Shown here piece after piece: positions 52,616 to 61,410 of a DNA stretch of 64,000 bases. The translations under genes were made by a program, and so were the position numbers. This DNA is from Ectopseudomonas guguanensis (GTDB taxonomy: Bacteria > Pseudomonadota > Gammaproteobacteria > Pseudomonadales > Pseudomonadaceae). How positions within the stretch are numbered: the first letter of the stretch is position 1; every line of letters starts with the position of its first letter. The notes under the pieces were generated by a model. It searched no databases. It was not told the DNA's origin and saw nothing but the letters and a program-made list of their open reading frames with translations. The stretch lies in NCBI RefSeq assembly GCF_900104265.1, contig NZ_FNJJ01000012.1, positions 17,983-81,982 on the forward strand. Direction: 5' to 3'.

Positions 52616-54511
52616 TCAGGCCTGCAGCAGGCCCAGGCGCTCGCGCACTGCACGCTCGATACCGGCTTCGTCGAGGCCGCATTCGGCAAGCATCTGCGCC
52701 GGCTTGGCGTGCTCGACGTAGTAATCGGGCAGGCCCAGGTGCAGCATCGGCACCTGCTGGTTCTCGGCGGCGAGGAATTCGCTGACCGCACTGCCGGCGC
52801 CACCCATCACGGCGTTTTCCTCGATGGTCACCAGCAGTGCGTGGCTGCCGGCCAGTTCGCGCAGCAGGGCTTCGTCCAGCGGTTTGACGAAGCGCATGTC
52901 GACCACGGTGGCATCCAGCGTTTCGCCCACGCGCAGGGCTTCGGCCAGTTGCACGCCAAACACCAGCAGGGCGACGCCCTGGCCCTGGCGGCGTACCACC
53001 GCCTTGCCGATCTCTAGCGGCTGCAGGCCGGCATCGAGCGGTGCGTTGGGGCCGCTGCCGCGTGGGTAGCGCACCGCGGCCGGGCCGTCGAACAGGTGGC
53101 CGGTGGTGAGCATGCGGCGCAGCTCGTTCTCGTCGCTCGGGGTCATCACCAGCATGCCGGGGATGCAGCGCAGGTAGGACAGGTCGAAGCTGCCGGCGTG
53201 GGTCGGGCCGTCTTCGCCGACCAGGCCGGCGCGGTCGATGGCGAAGAGTACATCGAGATTCTGCACTGCGACGTCATGGATCAGCTGGTCATAGGCGCGC
53301 TGGAGGAAAGTGGAATAAATAGCCACCACCGGCTTGGCGCCTTCGCAGGCCATACCGGCGGCCAGGGTCACGGCGTGCTGCTCAGCAATCGCCACGTCGA
53401 AGTAGCGCTCGGGGAAGCGCTCGGCGAAGGCCACCAGGTCGGAGCCTTCCTTCATCGCCGGGGTGATGCCCACCAGGCGGTTGTCGGCTGCGGCCATGTC
53501 GCACAGCCACTGGCCGAATACGTTGGAGTATTTCGGGCCGCTGGGCTTCTTGGGGGCAGCGACAGGCGTTACCGGTTCCAGCTTGGTGATGGCGTGATAG
53601 CCGATGGGATCAAGCTCGGCCGGGGCGAAGCCCTTGCCCTTCTTGGTCACCACATGCAGGAACTGCGGGCCGTCGAGGTCGCGCATATTGCGTAATGTAG
53701 CAAGCAGGGTCGGCAGGTCGTGGCCGTCGATGGGGCCGACGTAGTTCCAGCCCAGCTCCTCGAACAGGGTGCCGGGTACCAGCATGCCCTTGGCGTGTTC
53801 CTCGACCTTGCGCGCGATTTCCCAGGCGCCGGGCAGGCGCGAGAGGATCTTCTTGCTGCCCTCGCGCATGCTGGCGTAGGTGCGGCTGGAGATGATCTTG
53901 GCCAGGTAGTTGGACAGGCCGCCGACATTCTTGGAGATCGACATGTCGTTGTCGTTGAGGATCACCAGCATGTTGGCACCGACGTCGGTGGCGTGGTTGA
54001 GCGCCTCGAAGGCCATGCCGGCAGTCAGCGCGCCGTCGCCGATCACCGCCACGCTCTTGCGTTTCTCGCCCTTCAGGCGGGCGGCGATGGCCATGCCCAG
54101 CGCCGCGCTGATGCTGGTGCTGGAGTGGCCGACGCCGAAGGTGTCGTATTCGCTCTCGCTACGCCGCGGGAAGGCGGCCAGGCCGTCCTTCTGGCGCAGC
54201 GTGCCCATGCGCTCGCGACGGCCGGTGAGGATCTTGTGCGGGTAGGCCTGGTGGCCGACGTCCCACACCAGGCGGTCATCGGGGGTGTCGAAGACGTAGT
54301 GCAGGGCGATGGTCAGCTCGATGACGCCGAGGCCGGCACCGAAGTGCCCGCCGCTCTGGCCGACACTGTAGAGCAGGTACTGGCGCAGCTCATCGGCGAG
54401 GGTTTCCAGGTCCGCTTCGGCCAGGCGGCGCAGTTCGTCGGGCGTGTTGGCGCTGTCGAGCAGCGGCGTCAACGGGCGCTCGCGGGGGATCTCGTGGAAA
54501 GTGGTCGGCAT
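52616..54511 (-). CDS. dxs: 1-deoxy-D-xylulose-5-phosphate synthase
   Basis: 631 residues, transketolase-like, condensing pyruvate and glyceraldehyde 3-phosphate in the first step of the MEP isoprenoid pathway. ThDP-binding GDGALTAGMAFEALNHA, the HQAYPHKILTGRR His region and IAEQHAVTLAAGM with the catalytic Glu are present. In P. aeruginosa it directly follows ispA; here two extra genes and a MITE lie between. ThiL, supplying its cofactor, is at 45452. Confidence 0.96.
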   Translation of the reverse strand: MPTTFHEIPRERPLTPLLDSANTPDELRRLAEADLETLADELRQYLLYSVGQSGGHFGAGLGVIELTIALHYVFDTPDDRLVWDVGHQAYPHKILTGRRERMGTLRQKDGLAAFPRRSESEYDTFGVGHSSTSISAALGMAIAARLKGEKRKSVAVIGDGALTAGMAFEALNHATDVGANMLVILNDNDMSISKNVGGLSNYLAKIISSRTYASMREGSKKILSRLPGAWEIARKVEEHAKGMLVPGTLFEELGWNYVGPIDGHDLPTLLATLRNMRDLDGPQFLHVVTKKGKGFAPAELDPIGYHAITKLEPVTPVAAPKKPSGPKYSNVFGQWLCDMAAADNRLVGITPAMKEGSDLVAFAERFPERYFDVAIAEQHAVTLAAGMACEGAKPVVAIYSTFLQRAYDQLIHDVAVQNLDVLFAIDRAGLVGEDGPTHAGSFDLSYLRCIPGMLVMTPSDENELRRMLTTGHLFDGPAAVRYPRGSGPNAPLDAGLQPLEIGKAVVRRQGQGVALLVFGVQLAEALRVGETLDATVVDMRFVKPLDEALLRELAGSHALLVTIEENAVMGGAGSAVSEFLAAENQQVPMLHLGLPDYYVEHAKPAQMLAECGLDEAGIERAVRERLGLLQA

Positions 54512-54593
54512 CAGGCGAATCGTTATAGGCGTAAAAGATGCGGCAGTTTACCTGATGCCAGGAAAACAGCCCAATCCGCTGTCCATATCGCCG

Positions 54594-55544
54594 TTACCGG
54601 TAGTTTCTTGCAAGGAAATCCAGCAGCAGGACGCTGACCCGTTCGGCGCATTCGCCCTGCAGCCAGTGGCCGGCGCCAGGCAGGTCGTGGCGTTCCAGAC
54701 GCGGTACCTTGTCGGCCATGCGCTTGAGCGTCGGCGCTTCGAAGCGGCCCACCGGGTCGTTTTCGCCGAGCAGGAACAGCGTCGGCTGTGTCACCTGCAG
54801 CCCGGTCAGATGCTCGGTGCGTTGCCAGTTGCGTTCGAAGTTGCGGTACCAGTTCAGCGCGCCGCGAAAGCCGTGGCGCTCGAAGATGCGCAGGTAGTGG
54901 GTGAACGTCGCCTCGCTGCACCAGGCCGGCAGTGGCAGGTCGTCCGGCACGCCGTCGAACAGCCGCGCGTCGGCCGGTTTGTCCGTCGCCAGCAGGGCAT
55001 CGCCCAGGCCGCCGAGCAGCAGGCGCAGGCTGCGGCCGATGTATTCGTCCAGCTCGGCCTCGGCCACGCCCGGCTGCTGGAAGTAGAGGATGTAGTGGAA
55101 GCGCCCGGCATACGCCTCGCGCATCATTTCGATAGCCGGACGTTTCGGCCGGCCGCCGAAAGGCACCGACAGCGCGCCGAGGGCCTTGACCCGCTCAGGC
55201 TCCAGTAGCGCCAGGTGCCAGGCCACCGGGGCGCCCCAGTCGTGGCCGACCACCGCTACCTCGCGCTGGCCGAGCATGTCCATCGCCGCCTGGATATCGC
55301 CGCACAGGGTGAGCAGCTCATAGGCCGCCGGATCGGCCGGCGCGCTGCTGGCGCCGTAGCCACGCATCTCCGGGGCGAACACGCGGTAGCCGGCGGCGGC
55401 CAGCGCCTCGATCTGCGGATGCCAGGCGTACCAGCACTCGGGAAAGCCATGCAGCAGCCACACCGGCTTGCCGTGCTCGGGGCCGGCGCTGTACAGGCTG
55501 AGTTCGATGCCGTTGACGGAGAGCAGGCGGTGGTCGAGGTGCAT
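54594..55544 (-). CDS. Alpha/beta-hydrolase, epoxide hydrolase-like
   Basis: 316 residues. Oxyanion motif HGFPE (32-36), nucleophile Asp102 in GHDWGAPVAW, cap-domain tyrosines in HYILYFQQPG and NWYRNFERNW, and the catalytic His in GAGHWLQGE near the C-terminus: the pattern of soluble epoxide hydrolases, which open epoxides to diols. It lies five bases after the carboxylase gene in the same direction, so the pair is probably one operon. Substrate unknown. Not present at this position in P. aeruginosa. Confidence 0.88.
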   Translation of the reverse strand: MHLDHRLLSVNGIELSLYSAGPEHGKPVWLLHGFPECWYAWHPQIEALAAAGYRVFAPEMRGYGASSAPADPAAYELLTLCGDIQAAMDMLGQREVAVVGHDWGAPVAWHLALLEPERVKALGALSVPFGGRPKRPAIEMMREAYAGRFHYILYFQQPGVAEAELDEYIGRSLRLLLGGLGDALLATDKPADARLFDGVPDDLPLPAWCSEATFTHYLRIFERHGFRGALNWYRNFERNWQRTEHLTGLQVTQPTLFLLGENDPVGRFEAPTLKRMADKVPRLERHDLPGAGHWLQGECAERVSVLLLDFLARNYR

Positions 55545-55549
55545 GGCGA

Positions 55550-58500
55550 TTACCAGGTGTCGATAAAGGGACGTTTCTTGCCATCACGCCACGGCGGACG
55601 CGGCGCCGCATTGAGGCCGCGCAGCAGCCAAGCGCGGCTGTCGGCCGGATCGATCACGGCGTCGATCTCAAGGTAGCTGGCCATGTTCAGCGCCTTGCCG
55701 TTGTCGTAGGCCTTGGCCACCAGCTTGTCGAACAGCGCCTGGCGCGCGGCCTCGTCCGGCTGGGCTGCCAACTCCTTGGCGAAGCCCAGGCGTACCGCGC
55801 CTTCGAGGCCCATGGCGCCGAATTCGCCACTGGGCCAGGCGGCGGTAAATAGCGGCGAGTGGAAGCTGCCGGCGGCCATTGCCTGGGCGCCGAGGCCGTA
55901 GCCCTTGCGCAGCACCAGGGTGAAGAAGGGCACCGTGAGACTGGCGGCGGTGACGAACAGGCGCGAGACGTGGCGTACCGTGGCCTGTTTCTCCGCCTCC
56001 GGCCCGACCATAAAGCCGGGGGTGTCGCATAGCGAGACGATGGGCAGGTCATGGGCCTCGCACAGTTGCAGAAAGCGCGCGGCCTTGTCGCCGGCCACGG
56101 CATCGATGGCGCCACCCAGGTGCGCGGGGTTGTTGGCGATCAGGCCGAAGGGCTTGCCCTCGATGCGGATCAGCGCGGTGATCAGGCCGGGGGCGAACTG
56201 GCGGCGCAGCTCCAGCACGCTGCCGTCGTCGGCCAGCAGCTCGATCACCTGGCGGATGTCGTACACGCGCAGGCGGTTTTCCGGGATCACCTGGCGCAGC
56301 TCGCGCGGATCGCTGCATTGCCAGTCGCTCACCGGGCCCTGGAAATAACCCAGGTACTGCTTGGCCACGGCAACCGCTGCGGCCTCGTCTTCGACCAGCA
56401 CGTCGATCACCCCGTTTGGGCCTTGCACGCTGGTCGGGCCGACCTGCTCGGGGGTGAAACTGCCCAGGCCGCCGCCTTCGATCATCGCCGGGCCGGCCAT
56501 ACCGATGCTGGCGTTACGCGTGGCGATGATCACGTCGCAGCAGCCGAGCAGCGCGGCGTTGCCGGCGAAGCAGCGACCGGAGACCACGCCCACCGTCGGC
56601 ACCAGGCCGGAGAGTTTGGCCATGGCGACGAAGGTGTGGCAGTCCAGCCCGGCCACGCCGACGAAATCCGTATCGCCCGGCCGCCCGCCGCCACCTTCGG
56701 CGAACAGCACCACTGGCAGGCGCCATTGCTCGGCCAGGGCCAGCATGCGGTCGGTCTTCTTGTGGTTCATCACCCCTTGAGTGCCGGCGAATACCGTGTA
56801 GTCGTAGGCGATGGCCATGCAGCGCGCGGCCTCGCTGCCGAAGCGCGCGGCGTTTACCGTGCCGATACCGGCGACCAGGCCATCGGCCGGGCTCAGCTCC
56901 AGTAGTTCCTCGGGCGAACGGCGGCGGCGCTGGGCGGCCAGGGCCATGGCGCCGTATTCGATAAAGCTGCCGTCATCGAGCAGATCCGCCAGGTTCTCGC
57001 GCACGGTGCGCTGGCCGGTCTTGCGCCTTTTCGCCACGGCTTCGGGGCGGCGTGCATCGGTCAGCCGAGCATGGCGCTCCAGCACTTCGGCCAGGTCGGC
57101 GCGGATATGTGCCAGGTCGACCGCCTGCTCGCCATGCTCGGTGAAGCCATCCACCTCGGCCGGTTCCAGGAACGCCAGCGCCTGGCCCTCGCCGACGGCC
57201 TCACCGGGTGCCACGGCCAGTGCACGGACGATGCCGCTGTGCTCGGCCTTGACCTCGAATTCCATCTTCATTGCCTCCAGCACGGCGATGCGCTGACCGG
57301 CGGCCACGGCGTCGCCTTCGGCCAGCGCCAGGCTGACCAGCACGCCAGCACTGGGGGCGCTCAGGGCCAGGGTACCGGGCGGGGCTTCGAGGCTGGCTCT
57401 GGCGCTTTGCGCAGATGTGTCGTTGGCGAAGTAACGGTGCGGATGGGCCTGCTCGCGAGGGGCCAGCAGCTCGCCCAGGTGACGCTCGACATAGGTGGTG
57501 TCGACCTGGTTGGCGATGACCTCGTCGCGCTGCAGCAGGTTCTGCAGCAGGTGCAGGTTGCTCGCCACGCCTTCGAGGCGGAACTCGCACAGCCCCCGGT
57601 AGGCGCGACGCAGGGCGCCGGGGTAGTCGCTGGCGCTGGCGATCAGCTTGGCGATCAGCGAGTCGTAGGCCGGGCTGACGACATAACCGGCGTAGCCGCA
57701 GCCATCCACACGCAGGCCGGGGCCACTGGGCGGCTGGTAGGCGCCGAGCACGCCGCTGGCCGGGCGCGCGCTGCCATCGGCGTGCAGGGTTTCCAGATTC
57801 AGGCGCACCTGCACGGCATAGCCTTTCGCGGGCGGTGGAGTGAGCAGGTTCAGCTCGGCCAGGCTCTTGCCGGCGGCCAGGTGCAGTTGCGTGTGCAGCA
57901 GGTCGACGCCGGTGACCTGCTCGGTGACGGTGTGCTCCACCTGCACGCGCGGGTTGGCTTCCATGAAGTAGAAGCGCCCCGGCTGGTCGAGGTCGAGCAG
58001 GAACTCGAAGGTGCCGATGCCGCGATATTGAACCTCGGCCGCCAGGCGCAGGGCGCTGGCGATGATAGCGTCACGGGTGGCCACATCCAGGTCGGGGCTG
58101 GGGGCGATCTCCACCAGCTTCTGGTGGCGGCGCTGCAGACTGCAGTCGCGCTCCCACAGGTGGCTGACCGCACCGCTGCCGTCGCCGAGTACCTGCACTT
58201 CGATATGCCGGGCGCGGCGCACTCGCTTCTCCACGTACAGGGCGCCGCTGCCGAAGGCGCCCTGGGCCTCCGAGGCGCAGCGGGCAAAGGCCTCGGCCAG
58301 TTGCGCGGCATCGTCCACTGCACGCATGCCGCGCCCGCCGCCGCCAGCCAGGACCTTGAGCATCACGCTGCCGTGTTCGGCAAGAAAGTCCGCGGCCTGC
58401 TCCAGCGTCACCGCCTGGTTGATCCCCGGTACCAGCGGCACTGCGCAGCGTTCGGCCAGGGCACGGGCGGCGGCCTTGTCGCCGAACAGTTGCAGGGTTT

Positions 58501-58822
58501 CCGGCGTTGGGCCGACGAAGGTCAGCCCGGCGACCTGGCAGCGGCGGGCGAACTCGGCGTTCTCGGCGAGAAAACCGTAGCCGGGGTGGATGGCCGTGCA
58601 GCCCTGTTCACGGGCGATGGCAATGAGCTGATCCATATCCAGATAGGCCGCGACACCGCGACCGACCAGCGCGACGGCCTGATCGGCCTTGCGAGTGTGC
58701 AGGCAGGCGCTGTCGTCTTCGGCGAATACCGCCACGCTGTGGATGCCGAGGTCGGCGCAGGCCTGGGCGATGCGAATGGCGATCTCGCCACGGTTGGCGA
58801 TCAGCAGGGCGGGGAAGGGCAT
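55550..58822 (-). CDS. Single-chain biotin-dependent acyl-CoA carboxylase
   Basis: 1090 residues uniting all parts of an acyl-CoA carboxylase. Residues 1-450: biotin carboxylase with ANRGEIAIRI, the ATP-grasp loop AGGGGRGM (159-166) and FMEANPRVQVEHTVTE. Residues ~485-555: biotinyl domain with EAMKM; Lys519 is the biotin site. Residues ~600-1090: carboxyltransferase with two crotonase-like halves (NHKKTDRMLALAEQ; LRKGYGLGAQAMAAGS). Pseudomonas acetyl-, propionyl-, methylcrotonyl- and geranyl-CoA carboxylases use two chains or more; a single-chain form resembles long-chain acyl-CoA carboxylases (LCC) described in mycobacteria. BirA at 525 is the likely ligase. The start has ggag five bases upstream. 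Confidence 0.9.
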   Translation of the reverse strand: MPFPALLIANRGEIAIRIAQACADLGIHSVAVFAEDDSACLHTRKADQAVALVGRGVAAYLDMDQLIAIAREQGCTAIHPGYGFLAENAEFARRCQVAGLTFVGPTPETLQLFGDKAAARALAERCAVPLVPGINQAVTLEQAADFLAEHGSVMLKVLAGGGGRGMRAVDDAAQLAEAFARCASEAQGAFGSGALYVEKRVRRARHIEVQVLGDGSGAVSHLWERDCSLQRRHQKLVEIAPSPDLDVATRDAIIASALRLAAEVQYRGIGTFEFLLDLDQPGRFYFMEANPRVQVEHTVTEQVTGVDLLHTQLHLAAGKSLAELNLLTPPPAKGYAVQVRLNLETLHADGSARPASGVLGAYQPPSGPGLRVDGCGYAGYVVSPAYDSLIAKLIASASDYPGALRRAYRGLCEFRLEGVASNLHLLQNLLQRDEVIANQVDTTYVERHLGELLAPREQAHPHRYFANDTSAQSARASLEAPPGTLALSAPSAGVLVSLALAEGDAVAAGQRIAVLEAMKMEFEVKAEHSGIVRALAVAPGEAVGEGQALAFLEPAEVDGFTEHGEQAVDLAHIRADLAEVLERHARLTDARRPEAVAKRRKTGQRTVRENLADLLDDGSFIEYGAMALAAQRRRRSPEELLELSPADGLVAGIGTVNAARFGSEAARCMAIAYDYTVFAGTQGVMNHKKTDRMLALAEQWRLPVVLFAEGGGGRPGDTDFVGVAGLDCHTFVAMAKLSGLVPTVGVVSGRCFAGNAALLGCCDVIIATRNASIGMAGPAMIEGGGLGSFTPEQVGPTSVQGPNGVIDVLVEDEAAAVAVAKQYLGYFQGPVSDWQCSDPRELRQVIPENRLRVYDIRQVIELLADDGSVLELRRQFAPGLITALIRIEGKPFGLIANNPAHLGGAIDAVAGDKAARFLQLCEAHDLPIVSLCDTPGFMVGPEAEKQATVRHVSRLFVTAASLTVPFFTLVLRKGYGLGAQAMAAGSFHSPLFTAAWPSGEFGAMGLEGAVRLGFAKELAAQPDEAARQALFDKLVAKAYDNGKALNMASYLEIDAVIDPADSRAWLLRGLNAAPRPPWRDGKKRPFIDTW

Positions 58823-58942
58823 GGCGGCTCCGGACGTCTTGTCGTTATGGAGCCATCTTAGGAGGCTGGTCGCGGGGGTAAAGCAAGCCTTATGCGGCGA
58901 TCATGCGGTCATAGATGACAATGATGGAGCGGGATGGCCATC

Positions 58943-58966
58943 GCGGCTGAAGCCGCTCCCACAAGA
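58943..58966. repeat. partial family-D palindrome
   Basis: gcggctgaagccgctcccac, half of the family-D element of 34351-34415, in the upstream region of the carboxylase gene. Confidence 0.5.
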
Positions 58967-58972
58967 GCCGCC

Positions 58973-59202
58973 TAGCAGGCCGTTAAAAAACGTAGGCGAG
59001 GCAGGCAAGACAATACCGATGGCGGCCCCGCAAAAACAGCCGAAACGCTCGGGGTCGCGCTCGACTTTACGTGTTGTAAATGAGCATTTGATTCGCTTCG
59101 CTCATCCCCTCAAGGGCCGCGCTAAAGCGCGTTCAGTCTTCGACTGTGAGGCTGTTTTTAACGCCGTATTGCCAACGCAGGTAGTTTTTCAACAGCCTGC
59201 TA
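58973..59202. mobile_element. 230-base MITE-like element
   Basis: Imperfect terminal inverted repeats: the left end begins tagcaggccgttaaaaaac and the right end, read inward on the - strand, tagcaggctgttgaaaaac (17 of 19 matching). Within are further inverted segments (caatacc / caatacgg, ggctgttttt...) and no coding frame. Features fit a non-autonomous MITE. The right terminal TAG is exactly the ispA stop codon. It accounts for most of the 377 bases between the carboxylase and ispA. Confidence 0.75.
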
Positions 59203-60087
59203 GCTGCGTCGCTCGACGATATAGCGCGCCAGCTCGCGCAGCGGTTCGGCACTGTTGCTGAAGGGACGTAGCACGTGCAGGGCCTGATCGCGCAGCTCCA
59301 GCGCGTAGTCCTTGGCGGCGTCGAGGCCGAGCAGGGCGGGGTAGGTGGGCTTTTCGTTGGCCTCGTCCTTACCCTGGGTCTTGCCCAGGGTAGCGGTATC
59401 GCTCTCCACGTCGAGGATGTCGTCCTGCACCTGGAAGGCCAGGCCGATGGCGCGGGCGTATTGCAGCAGGGCCTTGCGCGCGAGTTCGTCGGTACTGCCG
59501 CTGGCCAGGGCACCGAGCGCTACGCTGGCCTCGATCAGCGCGCCGGTCTTGTGCCGGTGCATGATCTCCAGGGCCTGCTGGTCGAGTTGCAGGCCCACCG
59601 AGCCGAGGTCGATGGCCTGGCCGCCGACCATGCCGGCCGGGCCTGCGGCCTGGCTAAGCAGTTCGATCATTTGCAGGCGCGTCTCGGCCTGCTGCGGGTT
59701 GCGTCGACGGTCGGCGAGCACGCCGAAGGCCAGGCTTTGCAAGGCGTCGCCGGCAAGGATGGCGCTGGCTTCGTCGAAGGCCTTGTGCGTGGTCGGTTGG
59801 CCACGACGCAGGTCGTCATCGTCCATCGCCGGCAGGTCGTCGTGCACCAGCGAGTAGGCGTGGATCAGCTCAACGGCGCAGGCCGCGCCGTCGGCACGCT
59901 CGAGATCGCCGTCCAGCGCTTCGCAGGCGGCGTAGACCAGCAGCGGGCGCACGCGTTTGCCGCCATTCATCACGCTGTAGCGCATCGCGTCGTACAGGCG
60001 CTGGAGCTCGGCACGGGGAGCCTGGAACAGCGGCTCGAGGGCGGCGTCGACCCGTGCCTGGCAGCTCGCCTGGTAGGCCTTGATCAT
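59200..60087 (-). CDS. ispA: Farnesyl diphosphate synthase
   Basis: 295 residues. First Asp-rich motif DDLPAMDDDD (83-92) and second motif DDILDVESD (near 223), both coordinating magnesium and the allylic diphosphate. Makes farnesyl diphosphate for quinones and undecaprenyl lipid. The start is the ATG overlapping the xseB stop; a longer upstream frame is xseB antisense-frame noise. The TAG stop is supplied by the terminal bases of the MITE, so the C-terminal end could have been changed by the insertion. Confidence 0.95.
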   Translation of the reverse strand: MIKAYQASCQARVDAALEPLFQAPRAELQRLYDAMRYSVMNGGKRVRPLLVYAACEALDGDLERADGAACAVELIHAYSLVHDDLPAMDDDDLRRGQPTTHKAFDEASAILAGDALQSLAFGVLADRRRNPQQAETRLQMIELLSQAAGPAGMVGGQAIDLGSVGLQLDQQALEIMHRHKTGALIEASVALGALASGSTDELARKALLQYARAIGLAFQVQDDILDVESDTATLGKTQGKDEANEKPTYPALLGLDAAKDYALELRDQALHVLRPFSNSAEPLRELARYIVERRS

Positions 60088-60326
60088 GCGTTCGGGTCCG
60101 CGTCGAAGGGCGCCGGCTGCAGCTCGCCATCGCGCTCCAGGAGGATCTGCACCTTCTGCTCGGCCTGAGCCAGGGCGGCCTGGCACTCGCGAGTCAGGCC
60201 AATGCCCTGCTCGAAGGCAGTCAGCGAATCTTCCAGCGACAGTTCCCCACTCTCCAGGCGTTCGACCAGGGTCTGCAGCTCGGCGAGGGAGTGTTCGAAG
60301 TCGGGGACGGCTTTCTTGCGGGCCAT
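60084..60326 (-). CDS. xseB: Exodeoxyribonuclease VII small subunit
   Basis: 80 residues (MARKKAVPDFEHSLAELQTL), helical, binding XseA to form the single-strand-specific exonuclease. It overlaps ispA by four bases, a conserved xseB-ispA arrangement that normally continues to dxs. Confidence 0.93.
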   Translation of the reverse strand: MARKKAVPDFEHSLAELQTLVERLESGELSLEDSLTAFEQGIGLTRECQAALAQAEQKVQILLERDGELQPAPFDADPNA

Positions 60327-60429
60327 GGCGCGGGTTCTCGCTGGTTCTGGAACGGGCGCGACACTAGCAGAGCCACGCCACTCGGGCAAATCAGGTGACC
60401 CGAGGATGTGGTTCGGGATTGGACTCGGC

Positions 60430-60485
60430 GTAGGGGGCGCCGTGTGCACCGGGCTCGGCGATGGAACACACGGCACACCCTACGG
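60430..60485. repeat. REP-like palindromic pair, family A (copy 7)
   Basis: gtagggggcgccgtgtgcac and inverted acacacggcacaccctacgg, ~13 bases apart and somewhat diverged. It ends two bases before the stop codon of the TauE/SafE gene, upstream of xseB. Confidence 0.7.
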
Positions 60486-60486
60486 C

Positions 60487-61263
60487 CTAGGCAGAGAAGT
60501 AGGTGCTCCAGAAGTAGTACAACGTCATACCGCTACCCACCAGAATAACGAATGCACGCAGCAGCGCTGGCGGCAGCTTCTCGCCCAGTGCCCCGCCGGC
60601 GTAGCCGCCAAGGGTGGCGCCGGTGAGCAGGATGGCCAGCTCGTACCAGCTGACCCGCCCGGCGATGACGAAGGTCAGCGTGGCGATGCTGTAGATCACT
60701 GCCGAGATCAGGTTCTTCAGCGCGTTGGCGCGGGCCAGGACATGGCCCTCGATGGAGAAGGCGGCCAGTTGCAGGATGCCCATGCCGGCGCCGAAGTAAC
60801 CGCCGTAGATCGACACGCCAATATGCGCGCCGAGCGACAGTGGTGTGTGTGGCGGGTGCTCGGATGTCTTGTTCTTGCGCCGTTCGGCCAGCCAGCGTCC
60901 CAGCCAGGGGCTGGCGGCGAACAGCGCGGTAGCGGCCAGTAGCAGCCAGGGAATCAGCACGCGGAATACGTCATCGCCGCCGGCCAGCAGCAACAGGCCG
61001 CCGAGCAGGCCACCCGCCAGGCCGGCCAGCAGCAGCGGGATCAGATAACGACCCAGCGGCCGCAGCGACGCTCGCGCAGCCCAGGCACCAGCCAGGCTGG
61101 CCGGCCACAGCGCCACGGCGTTGGTGGCATTGGCGGTCACCGGTGGCAGGCCGGCAGCGAGCAGAGCAGGGAAGGAGAAGAAGGTGCCGCCGCCGGCCAG
61201 GGCATTCATGCCGCCAGCGGCGAAACCGGCGAGGGCCAACAGCAGCAGATCAGGCAGGGACAT
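60487..61263 (-). CDS. TauE/SafE-family sulfite/sulfonate exporter-like permease
   Basis: 258 residues with about eight membrane helices in two repeats (AGFAAGGMNALAGGGTFFSF; YGGYFGAGMGILQLAAFSIE). The GGxxxxGGG-type loops and family length fit TSUP permeases exporting small organosulfur or carboxylate anions. Divergent from pcaQ. Substrate is not evident. Confidence 0.85.
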   Translation of the reverse strand: MSLPDLLLLALAGFAAGGMNALAGGGTFFSFPALLAAGLPPVTANATNAVALWPASLAGAWAARASLRPLGRYLIPLLLAGLAGGLLGGLLLLAGGDDVFRVLIPWLLLAATALFAASPWLGRWLAERRKNKTSEHPPHTPLSLGAHIGVSIYGGYFGAGMGILQLAAFSIEGHVLARANALKNLISAVIYSIATLTFVIAGRVSWYELAILLTGATLGGYAGGALGEKLPPALLRAFVILVGSGMTLYYFWSTYFSA

Positions 61264-61410
61264 GGCGCAGGCTCGCACAAAAAGAGTGCAGCATAGGGCT
61301 GACCATTCGGTCAGCCAAGTGCGACCAAGGTGGCGAATCGGTCAATTGTCGTCTGTGCCAGGCCCATGCTTTGCGGCATCATCGCGGACATCTGCTCACC
61401 GGTGCCTGCG

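Noticed and set aside
57071..58861. 596-codon open frame on the + strand across the carboxylase
   Set aside because: Antisense to the biotin carboxylase and biotinyl domains; no family resemblance.
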